A DNA stretch of 64,000 nucleotides, taken from Pseudonocardia alaniniphila. GTDB lineage: Bacteria > Actinomycetota > Actinomycetes > Mycobacteriales > Pseudonocardiaceae. The position numbers and the translations under genes are program-made. Below, piece after piece: positions 9,268 through 17,772 of the stretch. The notes under the pieces are model-generated. The model was not told the origin of the DNA and searched no databases. It saw nothing but the letters and a program-made list of their open reading frames with translations. Numbering within the stretch: position 1 is the first letter of the stretch; each line of letters starts with the position of its first letter. The stretch covers positions 186,001-250,000 of the forward strand of contig NZ_JAKXMK010000004.1 in the NCBI RefSeq assembly GCF_022524485.1, written 5' to 3'.

Positions 9268-9434
9268 AGTTCGTGATCTTTGACTCGTTTGGCGCGATTG
9301 ACTCGATCTCTGGGGCTCCTGGCTCGGCCGCGCTGGCGCTACCTGGTGGCGGTGGAGGGGCAGTTGATGAGGGCTTGTGCCACGTCGGAGCAGATCGATC
9401 GACACTGCCGTGCACGGCTGTCTCTGCTGTTAGG

Positions 9435-10328
9435 GTGCGGTTTGTGGATCTCGGCGAGGCCGTAGGGCGTCGGTCTCTTGAAGAGGCTTGTCGGAGGGTT
9501 GGCGTCGACGCGAGGTCGGTCGAGCTGATCCGGGTCGGCACGAACGCTGTCTTCCGAGTCGGTCGCGACGTCATTGGGCGGGTCGTGCTGGACGAGGGGA
9601 ACGGGCCGAGTGTCGAGCGGCAGGTCGCTGTGGCCCGGTGGCTCGAGTCCGTGGGGTTCCCGGCAAACCGAGCGCTCGCGGTGGATCAGCCGGTGAAGGC
9701 TGATGGCCTGCTCGTGACGCTGTGGGAGTCGGTCTGCGACGGGGAGGTTTACGCACCCATCGCCGATGTGGCTGCGGTGATCAAGCAGCTTCATGAGCTG
9801 AGGTCACCGACAGGCATAGACCTGCCAGATCTGCGGCCGTTCGGTGCTGAGACGGATCCGCTTCCGGGCTTCCCCGGTCTCGACGAGAACGACGCTACGT
9901 TCCTTCGTTCGCGGATCGAGCGCGCACGTCTGGAGTTTGGCAACCTTCCTTTCGCGCTGCCCCTGGGAGTCATTCACGGCGATGCGAACGTGGGCAACGT
10001 GTTGAGTGGCAAAGAGGGCCGGCCGGTCGTCATCGATCTCGACAGTTTTGCTGTCGGGCCGCGTGAGTGGGACCTCATCCAGACGGCGATCTTCTACGAC
10101 CGTTTCGGATGGCACACCGCCGAGGAGTACCGCACGTTCGTCGACGTCTACGGCTACGACATCATGACGTGGCCCGGATACTCGGACCTCGCTGACATGC
10201 GCGAGGTCGCGATGGTCACGTGGCTGAGCAGGAAGGCGACCGAGTCCGGTGGTGCCGCGGCGGAGGCGAAGAAGCGGATCAACGCGATGCGCACTGGTGG
10301 AAGCCGACGTGACTGGGGACCGTACTAA
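9435..10328 (+). CDS. aminoglycoside phosphotransferase-family kinase-like protein
   Basis: About 297 residues from the GTG at 9435. It shows the APH/choline-kinase fold: N-lobe GTNAVFRV and IGRVVLDEG, a Brenner-type catalytic loop VIHGDANVGNVL, and the metal motif VIDLDSFAVGPREWDL. Such proteins phosphorylate small hydroxylated molecules. The substrate is unknown and the position inside a conjugative element does not prove antibiotic resistance. The frame can be extended upstream to 9273, but that part is low complexity and overlaps the divergent promoter. It ends 4 bases inside the convergent TPR regulator gene. Confidence 0.8.
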   Translation: MRFVDLGEAVGRRSLEEACRRVGVDARSVELIRVGTNAVFRVGRDVIGRVVLDEGNGPSVERQVAVARWLESVGFPANRALAVDQPVKADGLLVTLWESVCDGEVYAPIADVAAVIKQLHELRSPTGIDLPDLRPFGAETDPLPGFPGLDENDATFLRSRIERARLEFGNLPFALPLGVIHGDANVGNVLSGKEGRPVVIDLDSFAVGPREWDLIQTAIFYDRFGWHTAEEYRTFVDVYGYDIMTWPGYSDLADMREVAMVTWLSRKATESGGAAAEAKKRINAMRTGGSRRDWGPY

Positions 10329-11713
10329 CTCGCGCTTGGAGTCCACAGGCGCGACCCGTGGACTCGTGACACGAATTCGCGGACCGCTCCGCTTCGCCGG
10401 TATCGCACGAGTCGCTGCTGGAACTCGGTGACGTACGTTCGGCAACGAACTGAATCGAGCGTCTCTCCGACGAGGATGGCCTTCTCGGCCACACGGCAAC
10501 CTTCGTCGACTTCTCCTCGGTCCAGGTGCGCGTCGGCGAGCACCATCGCGACGAAGAAGTCGCTTCGTGCGTAGTCGCCCGATGCGGAGGCGAGTGCGTC
10601 GGTGGCGTGCCGGATCGCCTCGTCCGACCTGCCGAGATCGCGGTAGCAGTGGCCGAGTTCAGCGGACATCTCTGCGCTGTCGAAGTACTGGATCCACTCC
10701 GGGCCGTCGCCGGCGACGTGACGATCGAAGAGGTCGACCGCGCTGCCCATCGCGCGCTGGCACGCTTCGGGGTCACTTGTCCTTGCCAGGGCACGCGCCT
10801 CCATCGTGTGGAAGTGCGCAGTGAGGATCGGTGCAGCGATCGACTCCGTGCCGAGGCGCGCCGCGCGCGCCATGTTGGCCGCTTCCCGGTATCGGCCGAG
10901 GAAGCTCGCTTGATGGCTCATTGCGTCGAGGATGGACGCGGCGAGGAGGCGATCCTCGGCCGCGTCGGCGAGGCTCAGTGCTTGGATGAAGTACCGCTGT
11001 GCGAGCCCGTGCAAACCCGCGTCGTACGACATCCACGCGGCGAGCTGGACGAGTTCGCCGGCCGCCGCGAAGAGATCGCGCCGCACGTCGGCCGCTCCGG
11101 AGGCCCGCAGTAGTCGGGGAAGGTCGGTGCGCAGGTACTGCACGAGTGCGTTCCGCGCGTGCGCGCCGCCGAACATGTTGTCGAGCCGATCGAACGTCTG
11201 GCGCATTGCCCGGAGGCGGACGACGTCGGCCGCACCGACCGTCGCGGGGCCAGGCAGCTCGGCAAGCGGCTTCTGTGACCGCACGAGCCACGCGACCGAT
11301 GCGTCGTTCCACGCGGCGATGTTCGTGCTGGATTCGGCCACGGAGTTGCCCGACAGGTCGGCGCCCAGCAGATCGGCGATGCTGGCAACGCCCTCTTCTG
11401 GCTGCTCGGGATAGGTCAGGCCGACATCGGGCGAGACCGTGCTGTCGATGCGGAAGCCCAGCTCGTCCAGCGCGACTATTCGGCCCAGCCGGGCGCCAAG
11501 CGCCTCTCGAATGGCGTCGCGAGTCTCATCGTCCCGTGGAGTCACGCCGCTCAGCCAACGGCCGACATAGGTGTGGTTGTATGCGCGCCCGGAGCGGAGT
11601 GCCGCCGGAGCTTCCGTGACCGCTCGCGCGAAGCGTTTCTTGCCGATCTTCCCGTCACGGTCGAGGTACCCGGCTTCGATCATGAGTGCGGCGAGGCGTT
11701 CGTTCGTGGTCAT
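10325..11713 (-). CDS. HTH/TPR transcriptional regulator of the actinomycete NsdA-like type
   Basis: About 462 residues starting at the ATG at 11711-11713 (MTTNERLAALMIEAGYLD). The first ~75 residues form an XRE-like DNA-binding region (AYNHTYVGRWLSGVTPRD). Helical TPR-like repeats follow (LVQLAAWMSYDAGLHGLAQ, GHCYRDLGRSDEAIRHA). Regulators of this build control development or mobile-element genes in Streptomyces and relatives. It is divergent from 11809-12162, so the space between is a candidate operator. The frame extends upstream to 11785, but that part lacks domain character. I infer it is the master regulator of the transfer genes. Confidence 0.75.
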   Translation of the reverse strand: MTTNERLAALMIEAGYLDRDGKIGKKRFARAVTEAPAALRSGRAYNHTYVGRWLSGVTPRDDETRDAIREALGARLGRIVALDELGFRIDSTVSPDVGLTYPEQPEEGVASIADLLGADLSGNSVAESSTNIAAWNDASVAWLVRSQKPLAELPGPATVGAADVVRLRAMRQTFDRLDNMFGGAHARNALVQYLRTDLPRLLRASGAADVRRDLFAAAGELVQLAAWMSYDAGLHGLAQRYFIQALSLADAAEDRLLAASILDAMSHQASFLGRYREAANMARAARLGTESIAAPILTAHFHTMEARALARTSDPEACQRAMGSAVDLFDRHVAGDGPEWIQYFDSAEMSAELGHCYRDLGRSDEAIRHATDALASASGDYARSDFFVAMVLADAHLDRGEVDEGCRVAEKAILVGETLDSVRCRTYVTEFQQRLVRYRRSGAVREFVSRVHGSRLWTPSAS

Positions 11714-11808
11714 CGGCCGCCCCCATCGTCCGGTGTGCCCGCGAGCGTCCAAGTGTGCCCCCAAGTGATCCCTGTTGGCGGCCATTCCGGAAATCCACTC
11801 TCGACGGC

Positions 11809-12162
11809 ATGAGTGAACCAGGTCCGAGCACTGATCTCTTCGAGCGTGACGCCGTGCGTCTTGGCCCGTTCGACACCGACCCGGTCGACCTGCTGCCGCA
11901 CGTGTGCCTGCGGGCGGACGGCTCGTGGCGGAACGGTGAGGAGATCCGGGCCTACAGCGCTGCGTGGTTGATCGGCGCGCTCGCCATCGCCGGTGTGAAG
12001 CTCGGTGAGCAGGACCGTGCGGTCGTGGCGCTGATCGCCGATGACGGCTGGCCGACCGTGCAGGTGGTCGCCGGGTGGGTCACGCGCGCGTGGCAAGCAC
12101 ACGGCGACTGCACAACGTGCCGTGTTCGCGCCGAAATGGACCGCCACCCGATCGGTGGCTGA
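11809..12162 (+). CDS. hypothetical protein of the conjugative element
   Basis: A 117-residue protein starting at ATG 11809. It has a central helix pair (AAWLIGALAIAGVKL), a tryptophan-rich segment (DDGWPTVQVVAGWVTRAW) and a CTTC pair near the end. It is the first gene of the rightward transfer region, divergent from the TPR regulator. I do not recognise a domain; small proteins at this place are common in such elements. Confidence 0.6.
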   Translation: MSEPGPSTDLFERDAVRLGPFDTDPVDLLPHVCLRADGSWRNGEEIRAYSAAWLIGALAIAGVKLGEQDRAVVALIADDGWPTVQVVAGWVTRAWQAHGDCTTCRVRAEMDRHPIGG

Positions 12163-12279
12163 AGGACATAGCCGGTCGGGCGGCCGAAGCGCCTGACCTC
12201 ATCTGAACGGCCCATTTGCGGGCCGGGCCACCGTGACGCCTGGACAGCAACCAGGTGGCCCGACCCTGGGAACGCGAGT

Positions 12280-12303
12280 CCCCGATGCCAGAAGGTATCG
12301 GGG
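12280..12303 (+). promoter_or_regulatory. hairpin upstream of the WhiB-family gene
   Basis: CCCCGAT and ATCGGGG form a 7-bp stem with a 10-base loop, 45 bases before the start codon. It may be a weak terminator for the preceding gene or a leader structure. Confidence 0.4.
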
Positions 12304-12348
12304 TATTCGTGCTGCGCGCGAGTGCTCCGAAGGAAAAGGAGCACCGGT

Positions 12349-12789
12349 ATGTCTGCAAATCGAGTCAATCGCGCCAAGTTCGCCAAGTGTGACGAGATTT
12401 CCACCGATCAGTCCGCCGTCGAGAGCAATGAAGACTCGTTGGTCGTCATCGCCGAACGGCTGGATTTCCTACGCTCCGCGACGAATGACGCTCTCGGCGC
12501 CATCGTTGTCGGTGCCGGATCGTGCATGGCGCGCACATCGGACGGCGATCTGCCGGGATGGTTGTTCGACAGCGCGACGCCGGAGAGCGTGGCCGCGCGT
12601 CTATGCGGAACCTGCCCGGTCCGGGATGAGTGCCTGGAGTTGGAGCTTCGGCTTTTCCGTGATCAGAAGCTTGGGATGTGGGGCGCGCTCGGGGAGAGCG
12701 GCCGGTGTGCCGTGTACCCGGTGTGGTCGCAGCGCCGCGACGGTGAGGCCGGCTCGGACAGCGACGCCATGGGCGGGGGTGCCCGATGA
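12349..12789 (+). CDS. WhiB-family iron-sulfur regulator
   Basis: A 146-residue protein starting at ATG 12349 behind a good ribosome site (AAGGAG). It has the four WhiB cysteines: one in GSCMA, then LCGTCPVRDEC giving C-x2-C-x5-C, followed by the GMWGAL turn. WhiB proteins bind a 4Fe-4S cluster and act with the primary sigma factor. The N-terminal ~60 residues before the first cysteine are longer than usual. It overlaps the next gene by 4 bases, suggesting translational coupling with the transfer genes. A WhiB inside a mobile element probably controls transfer in response to redox or developmental state (inference). Confidence 0.9.
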   Translation: MSANRVNRAKFAKCDEISTDQSAVESNEDSLVVIAERLDFLRSATNDALGAIVVGAGSCMARTSDGDLPGWLFDSATPESVAARLCGTCPVRDECLELELRLFRDQKLGMWGALGESGRCAVYPVWSQRRDGEAGSDSDAMGGGAR

Positions 12790-13121
12790 TGGCCGATCTC
12801 AGCCTTCCCGGCCCTGTCATCGTCGCAGGTGTCGTGCTTCTCGGTCTGGCGGTGCTCGCCCGGCGGGCTGGTGTCCGGGCAGGGCGCGCGAAGGCGGATG
12901 CTGCCTACCGTCGCGCCGGGTTCGGCTCGCTGGCCGGGCGCGTCGTCGTCAACGCGGGATTGATCGTCGCGGGTCAGTGGGCGGTGATCTCGCTCGCCCG
13001 GGACTGGTGGTGGGTTCTCGCTGCGCTCGCCGTGCCCGCCCTGTTCGCTGCTTACCCGCTTACCCGTGCGTTGACCATCTCCATCTTCGACATGGACGAG
13101 CCGCGCCGGGGGCGACGGTGA
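12786..13121 (+). CDS. small integral membrane protein of the transfer operon
   Basis: A 111-residue protein with an N-terminal membrane helix (VIVAGVVLLGLAVLA) and a second hydrophobic hairpin (WWWVLAALAVPALFAAYPL). It overlaps WhiB by ATGA and the translocase by GTGA, so all three are translationally coupled. It resembles the small membrane proteins beside TraB-type translocases (SpdA/SpdB-like in position, not in recognisable sequence). A role as membrane partner in DNA transfer is inferred. Confidence 0.7.
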   Translation: MMADLSLPGPVIVAGVVLLGLAVLARRAGVRAGRAKADAAYRRAGFGSLAGRVVVNAGLIVAGQWAVISLARDWWWVLAALAVPALFAAYPLTRALTISIFDMDEPRRGRR

Positions 13122-15358
13122 GCGGCGCCGGGGCCGGTGAGTTCGACCGGCGAGACGTCGAGGGCAAGGGGCAGGCCGTCCCGCAGTTGCCTGACCGAAC
13201 GGTCGTCGAAGCAGAGATCCTGACCGACGTCGAGGCGGAGTACGTGACTCGGTGGCTGGCTCATGCGCAGGCGTCGAGATCGATGGAGCGCCGGCCAGCC
13301 GCGGAGGTGGCGAGCGCGTCGGGCGTGCGGGTGCGTCGGCTGCTGATCGGTACCCGGCGTGCGGCTGTCCAGGTGTGGCGAGCCGATCCGATGACGCGCC
13401 TCCGGACGATCCTGGCTTATCGGCTGTGCAAGGCGCCGTGGGACGTCGTGCGTCTGGTCTGGTTCGCGGTCCGTGGGCATGGGCGGTGGCTGGGTAAGGC
13501 GTGGACGTTCTTCACCTATGGCGATCTGCGGGCCGATGCGCGGTCCGCGCGCTTGTCCGGCGACCCGGCAGAGCGGCGCACTGCGCAGGAGCTGATCCAC
13601 GCCGACTCGCGGGCCCGGTGGGCGCGTCTGGCGATGTTCGTCGAGAACGTCGGTCGCGCCGCAGTATTCGGTGGAGGGCTTGCGCTTGTGCTGTGGCTTG
13701 CCGACTCGGTGATGGCTCGGGCCGACATGTGGCCGTGGCTGGCCGGTCTGTACGAGGCCATCGACACGATCGCGGCCTTTGCTGTTGCGTCTGCGCCGTT
13801 CGTTGCTCTGGCGGCGGCGCTGGTGTGGTTGGCGGCGAGCGTATGGGAGGGGCGCGACAGGAGTCCAGGGGCCGGTTTCCTCATCCGTCCGGATCGTGAC
13901 GACGCGGACTCGTGGGTCGACGAGCGCATGATCTCCCGAGCTCTCGCGCATCTCGGGATCGCGCCACTCGATCGTTTCGTCGGCGGTGGGGGAGAGCTGG
14001 TGTACAGCGTGCCCGCTCGCAAGGACGGCGACGGGACGTTCGCGCAGGTGCGGTTGCCGCTGGGCGTGACCGCCGACATGGTGGCCGACCGGCGCGACCG
14101 GCTTGCCGCGAACTTGGGGCGGGCGAAGCTGGAGACGTGGCCCACCGAGGGTGCCGAAGCCGGGCTGTTGGATCTGTGGGTCGCCGACAAGGGCAAGCTC
14201 GGCAAGGGTGCCGGAGCATGGCCGTTGCTGCACGACGGTGAGGTGAACGCCTTCGACGGTGTGCCGTTCGGTCGGTCCCAGCGTGGCGCGCTGATCGACG
14301 CGCCGATCCTCGAGCGGAACTACATGATCGGCGGGCAGCCAGGGCAGGGGAAATCCTCGGCCGGGCGGACGCTGTGTCTGGGTTGTGCCCTCGATCCGAC
14401 CGTCGAATTGCGCGTCTACGTGTTTGCGTCGAATCCCGATTTCGATCCGTTCGCGCCGCGGCTGTCGGCATACGTTAAAGGTGATGATGATGAGGCGGTA
14501 GAGGCCGGTCTGAACGAGCTTCGGCGACTTCGGGACGACGTGACGCGACGCGGAAAGATGCTGGAGCGGCACGGTGCGGCGAAGGTCACGCGAAAGCTTG
14601 CCTCGGCGATCCGCGGTTTGCATCCGCTTGTCGTCGTCTTCGACGAGTGTCACGAGATGTTCGAGCATCCCCAGTACGGGAAGGAAGCGGGTGAGCTTGC
14701 GATCAAGGTCGTGAAGAAGGCGCGCAAGTGTGGAATCACCATGATTTTCCTGACGCAGTCGCCGACTGCGACGTCGATCCCGAAGGATCTCACCCGAAAC
14801 TGTTCGAACGGCGTCGCCTTCGCGGTGGCTGATCAGCCGGCGAATGACGGCCTTCTCGGAACGGGAAAGTACCGGCAGGGCATTCGCGCGACGGAGCTGC
14901 GGCCGGGAGAGGACCGCGGGACGGCAGTAACGGTCGGGCTGACGTCCAACCGGTTCGAGCTGGTCAACACGTTCTACGTCGCGTTCGACGAGGATCGTGA
15001 CGACGTCTCGCCGGTGATCCGGCGGGCGCTCGCGATCCTCGATGAACACGGCCGCGCGGTGCTGGAGTCCGGATCGGGGGACAGCGAACAGGATCCCGCG
15101 CCGCCGCGTGATCACCTCGCTGACATCCATCGCGTCCTGCGCGGTGAGACGCGAGTGCGAACGCAGGTCGTGTTGCGCCGGCTCGCCGAGCTGAACGTCG
15201 ACGAGTACGGAGACTGGTCTTTCCAGGACCTGTCGACGGCCCTTGCCGCCGTGGGGATCGCCGCTCGCAAGTCGGATGGGCTCATGGTTATCCGCTCGGC
15301 GGATGTCGCCCGCGCGCTCGCCGAGCGCGACGAGGACGAGGACGGCGGCGATGACTAG
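13118..15358 (+). CDS. FtsK/SpoIIIE-type conjugative DNA translocase (TraB/TraSA-like)
   Basis: A 746-residue protein from the GTG at 13118, overlapping the previous stop. The order is a cytoplasmic N-terminus, two membrane segments (AVFGGGLALVLWLADSV and FVALAAALVWLAASV), then an FtsK ATPase core with Walker A GGQPGQGKSSAGR, Walker B LVVVFDECHEMF and a FLTQSP segment. The C-terminal ~80 residues resemble a winged-helix DNA-recognition domain (VVLRRLAELNVDEYGDWSF). Such proteins pump double-stranded DNA between mycelial cells as the only essential transfer protein. A longer upstream extension of the frame overlaps the two preceding genes and is not used. Confidence 0.9.
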   Translation: MSGAGAGEFDRRDVEGKGQAVPQLPDRTVVEAEILTDVEAEYVTRWLAHAQASRSMERRPAAEVASASGVRVRRLLIGTRRAAVQVWRADPMTRLRTILAYRLCKAPWDVVRLVWFAVRGHGRWLGKAWTFFTYGDLRADARSARLSGDPAERRTAQELIHADSRARWARLAMFVENVGRAAVFGGGLALVLWLADSVMARADMWPWLAGLYEAIDTIAAFAVASAPFVALAAALVWLAASVWEGRDRSPGAGFLIRPDRDDADSWVDERMISRALAHLGIAPLDRFVGGGGELVYSVPARKDGDGTFAQVRLPLGVTADMVADRRDRLAANLGRAKLETWPTEGAEAGLLDLWVADKGKLGKGAGAWPLLHDGEVNAFDGVPFGRSQRGALIDAPILERNYMIGGQPGQGKSSAGRTLCLGCALDPTVELRVYVFASNPDFDPFAPRLSAYVKGDDDEAVEAGLNELRRLRDDVTRRGKMLERHGAAKVTRKLASAIRGLHPLVVVFDECHEMFEHPQYGKEAGELAIKVVKKARKCGITMIFLTQSPTATSIPKDLTRNCSNGVAFAVADQPANDGLLGTGKYRQGIRATELRPGEDRGTAVTVGLTSNRFELVNTFYVAFDEDRDDVSPVIRRALAILDEHGRAVLESGSGDSEQDPAPPRDHLADIHRVLRGETRVRTQVVLRRLAELNVDEYGDWSFQDLSTALAAVGIAARKSDGLMVIRSADVARALAERDEDEDGGDD

Positions 15359-15695
15359 CGGGAAGGGAGGAGGCCCGGGAGCCGGCGAGGGAGGCAGGGA
15401 GTCCTCCCGTCCGGCTTCCCTGGTGATTCTCCCTGCTTCTGCCAGGGGAAACGGGGTTCAGGGAGGCGCTGGCGGTGGTGAGACTGGACCCGGTGATCGC
15501 GGTAAGAATGGGGACCGCGGCGATGGTCGGGAGGCTCCCTCCCTTTCTCGGGATACAGCCGGTGGGGAGTCGCTGATCGTTCGTGTGCCGGTCGGTTTGC
15601 CGCCTCTGACGGTGCCGGTCAGCCGTACACTCCTGGCGATATTGGTCGAGTTGACCACAATCGAGATGATCGAGGTGTCTCCCCATGGTGGATGA
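15351..15695 (+). CDS. hypothetical protein between translocase and integrase
   Basis: A 114-residue protein starting at ATG 15351, 8 bases inside the translocase gene, and ending 11 bases inside the integrase gene. The first ~65 residues are Gly-rich and low complexity. The end (RVPVGLPPLTVPVSRTLLA, then ILVELTTIEMIEV) looks structured. The overlaps on both sides support translation. No domain is recognised; a recombination-accessory role is only suggested by position. Confidence 0.55.
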   Translation: MTSGKGGGPGAGEGGRESSRPASLVILPASARGNGVQGGAGGGETGPGDRGKNGDRGDGREAPSLSRDTAGGESLIVRVPVGLPPLTVPVSRTLLAILVELTTIEMIEVSPHGG

Positions 15696-17451
15696 CATGG
15701 CCGCCGACATCAGCCGCGATCCCTGGGCCACCCTCGATGGCCTGCTCGGTGTCGAGCCGGCTGCGCCGGTGGAGGAGGGGATCGGCCGGCTTGCCTTCTA
15801 CGGCCGGTGCTCCACCGAGGACAATCAGGACCCCGAGACGTCCCTGGGCTGGCAGCTCGGCAATGCGCGGAAGTTCGTCGAGCCGCTGGGCGGCACGATC
15901 GTTGCCGAGTTCTTCGATGTGGGTCAATCGCGCTCGGTGCCGTGGGAACGCCGGCATGAGGCGTCGCGGTTGCTGGCTCAGCTCAAGCGGTCGGATCGGG
16001 GCTGGGACGCGATCGTCGTGGGGGAGGGGACGCGGTGCTGGTTCGGTAACCAGTTCTCGTTGATCGCTCCCCGGTTCGCGGCCTACGGGGTGGATCTGTG
16101 GGTGCCGGAGGTGGGCGGCCGGTTCGATGACCGCAACCCGTCGCACAAGATGTTGATGAGCGTGCTCGGTGGGATGAGCGAGTCCGAGCGGCAGCACGTG
16201 CAGGCTCGTGTGCGGGCGGCGATGGACGCCCAGGTGGTCAACGAGGGTCGTCATCAGGGTGGGCGGGCGCCGTACGGGTACGTGGTCGCGGACGGCGGGC
16301 CGCATCCGAATCCCCGCAAGGCGGCCGAGGGTTTCCGGCTGCGGGTGCTGGAGGTCGACGAGGCGTCGGCTGACGTTGTGCGCCGAATCTTCCGGGAGTA
16401 CCTGGAGGGGAGCGGGGATCGGGCGATTGCCGGTGGGCTCAACCGGGACGATGTGCCCTGTCCGTCGGTGCGCCGCCCGGATCAGAACCGGCACCGGTTG
16501 GCGGACGGCTGGCAAGGCAGCACGGTGCGCGCCATTCTCGAAAACCCGCGGTACACCGGCTATGCGGTGTTCGGGCGGTGGAGCAGGAACGAGGAGTTGA
16601 GCGATCCGGACGATGTGGCGGCGGGTCACGTGGTGCGGTTTCGACGTTCTTCGCCGGATCAAGTGGTGCGCTCGCGGGTTCCGGCGCATCCGGCGATCGT
16701 GTCGGTGGAGACGTTCACCGAGGTGCAGTTGATGCGGCGGACGAAGGCGGCCGGTGGTTTGGAGGCGCGTCGGACGCTCGAACGCGGGCCGAGGCCAACG
16801 AAGCGCACGTACTGCCTTCGGGGCCGTGTGCGGTGCGGGTACTGCCGGCGGCGGATGGAAGGTACGCCGCGGGGTGAGCGCATCTACTACCGCTGCGCGG
16901 CGCGCAGCATCGTGCCCGGCTCGCCCATCCTGGAGACACACCCCAAGAACGTGTACCTGCCGGAAGCGCCGGTACTGGAGCCGATCAACACATGGATCGG
17001 TTCGGTGTTCGATCCCGCTCGGCGGGACGAGACGGTGCGCCGGCTACTTGGAGTCGCGCCTGACCAGGCGGACGACGCGCGGACGGCTGACGCCGAGCGC
17101 GCGGTGGCGGAGGCCGAGACGAAGCTGCGGCGCCTTCAGGCGGCCATCGAGGCGGGCGCGGACCCCGCGGCCCTGATCGATCCGCTCAACCGGGCACAGG
17201 AGCAGCTGACGGCCGCCCGCCTCCGGTGTGAGCAAGCTCCGGCGCTGCATCGTCTCGGACGAGCGGAGGTCGAAGCGATGCTGGACTACCTCGGCGACGT
17301 GGGCGCGGCTCTGAGCCGCGCACGGCCCGAGAGGATGGCTGAACTCTATGCTTCGCTGGGCCTGGAGCTACTCTTCCACCCGGAAGAAGGCGCGCTGGAC
17401 GTGACGATCCAACCGCGTAGGGGTAGTGAACGTGTCCGAGGGGGGACTTGA
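15685..17451 (+). CDS. large serine recombinase (phiC31-type integrase)
   Basis: A 588-residue protein at ATG 15685 with GAGGTG upstream. The catalytic resolvase domain begins at about residue 33 with LAFYGRCSTEDNQDP, nucleophile Ser43. The recombinase domain follows (GGRAPYGYV, AILENPRYTGYAVFG). A zinc ribbon has CLRGRVRCGYC and a distal YYRC, and then comes a coiled-coil stretch (DAERAVAEAETKLRRLQ). The size matches the large serine integrase family. It is the last gene of the element, as expected with attP next to it. A fragment of a relative is at 6869-7088. Confidence 0.95.
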   Translation: MVDDMAADISRDPWATLDGLLGVEPAAPVEEGIGRLAFYGRCSTEDNQDPETSLGWQLGNARKFVEPLGGTIVAEFFDVGQSRSVPWERRHEASRLLAQLKRSDRGWDAIVVGEGTRCWFGNQFSLIAPRFAAYGVDLWVPEVGGRFDDRNPSHKMLMSVLGGMSESERQHVQARVRAAMDAQVVNEGRHQGGRAPYGYVVADGGPHPNPRKAAEGFRLRVLEVDEASADVVRRIFREYLEGSGDRAIAGGLNRDDVPCPSVRRPDQNRHRLADGWQGSTVRAILENPRYTGYAVFGRWSRNEELSDPDDVAAGHVVRFRRSSPDQVVRSRVPAHPAIVSVETFTEVQLMRRTKAAGGLEARRTLERGPRPTKRTYCLRGRVRCGYCRRRMEGTPRGERIYYRCAARSIVPGSPILETHPKNVYLPEAPVLEPINTWIGSVFDPARRDETVRRLLGVAPDQADDARTADAERAVAEAETKLRRLQAAIEAGADPAALIDPLNRAQEQLTAARLRCEQAPALHRLGRAEVEAMLDYLGDVGAALSRARPERMAELYASLGLELLFHPEEGALDVTIQPRRGSERVRGGT

Positions 17452-17772
17452 CCATTACGTACACGGACTCCACCAGAGCAGCCGTCTGGTCATCAGCTGA
17501 TGGTTGCTGCGGAAGGGGCGTGTTCCCGATGCAGCGCCACCTCGGCGGACTCGATCTCGGCGAGAGCGTCGATGTATAGGGCGACAGTAGGGGGCGAGTG
17601 GGCGCTGTCGGTACCTGGTCTGGTCGGTTGCCACAGACACTGTGGAGGTTTCCCACCCGTGACATCCGCCAGCCGGGTCGGGCGACTGGACCGCCGACGG
17701 ATGGGACATCGGGGCTCCTAATTGGCGCTTCAGTCATTACCGGCCGATCGGAGTCTGTCGCGGTGCGGCTAG
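17452..17772. other. intergenic, right flank of the integrase; likely attachment region
   Basis: About 320 bases. A minus-strand frame ending near 17494 (LYIDALAEIESAEVALHRE) looks like the tail of a gene broken by insertion. The sequence just after the integrase stop is where an attachment site is expected, but I cannot name a core. Confidence 0.35.

Larger units (their letters stand above)
9055..17451. mobile_element. actinomycete integrative-conjugative-like element (approximate limits)
   Basis: The set excisionase-like HTH, phosphotransferase, TPR regulator, WhiB protein, small membrane protein, FtsK/TraB-type translocase and serine integrase is typical of AICE-type elements that move double-stranded DNA with one translocase. 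No RepSA-like or Prim-Pol replication gene is seen inside it. The limits are set by genes; I could not identify attachment cores, which are short for serine integrases. Confidence 0.65.

Noticed and set aside
9273-9434. N-terminal extension of the phosphotransferase
   Set aside because: Gly/Ala-rich, overlaps the divergent promoter of the HTH gene, and the kinase fold starts after GTG 9435.
13052-15130. A 692-codon minus-strand frame opposite the translocase
   Set aside because: Shadow of the FtsK-type gene; Arg/His/Pro-rich and without domain character.
15619-16941. A 440-codon minus-strand frame opposite the integrase
   Set aside because: Shadow of the serine integrase, whose catalytic and zinc-ribbon motifs are on the plus strand.
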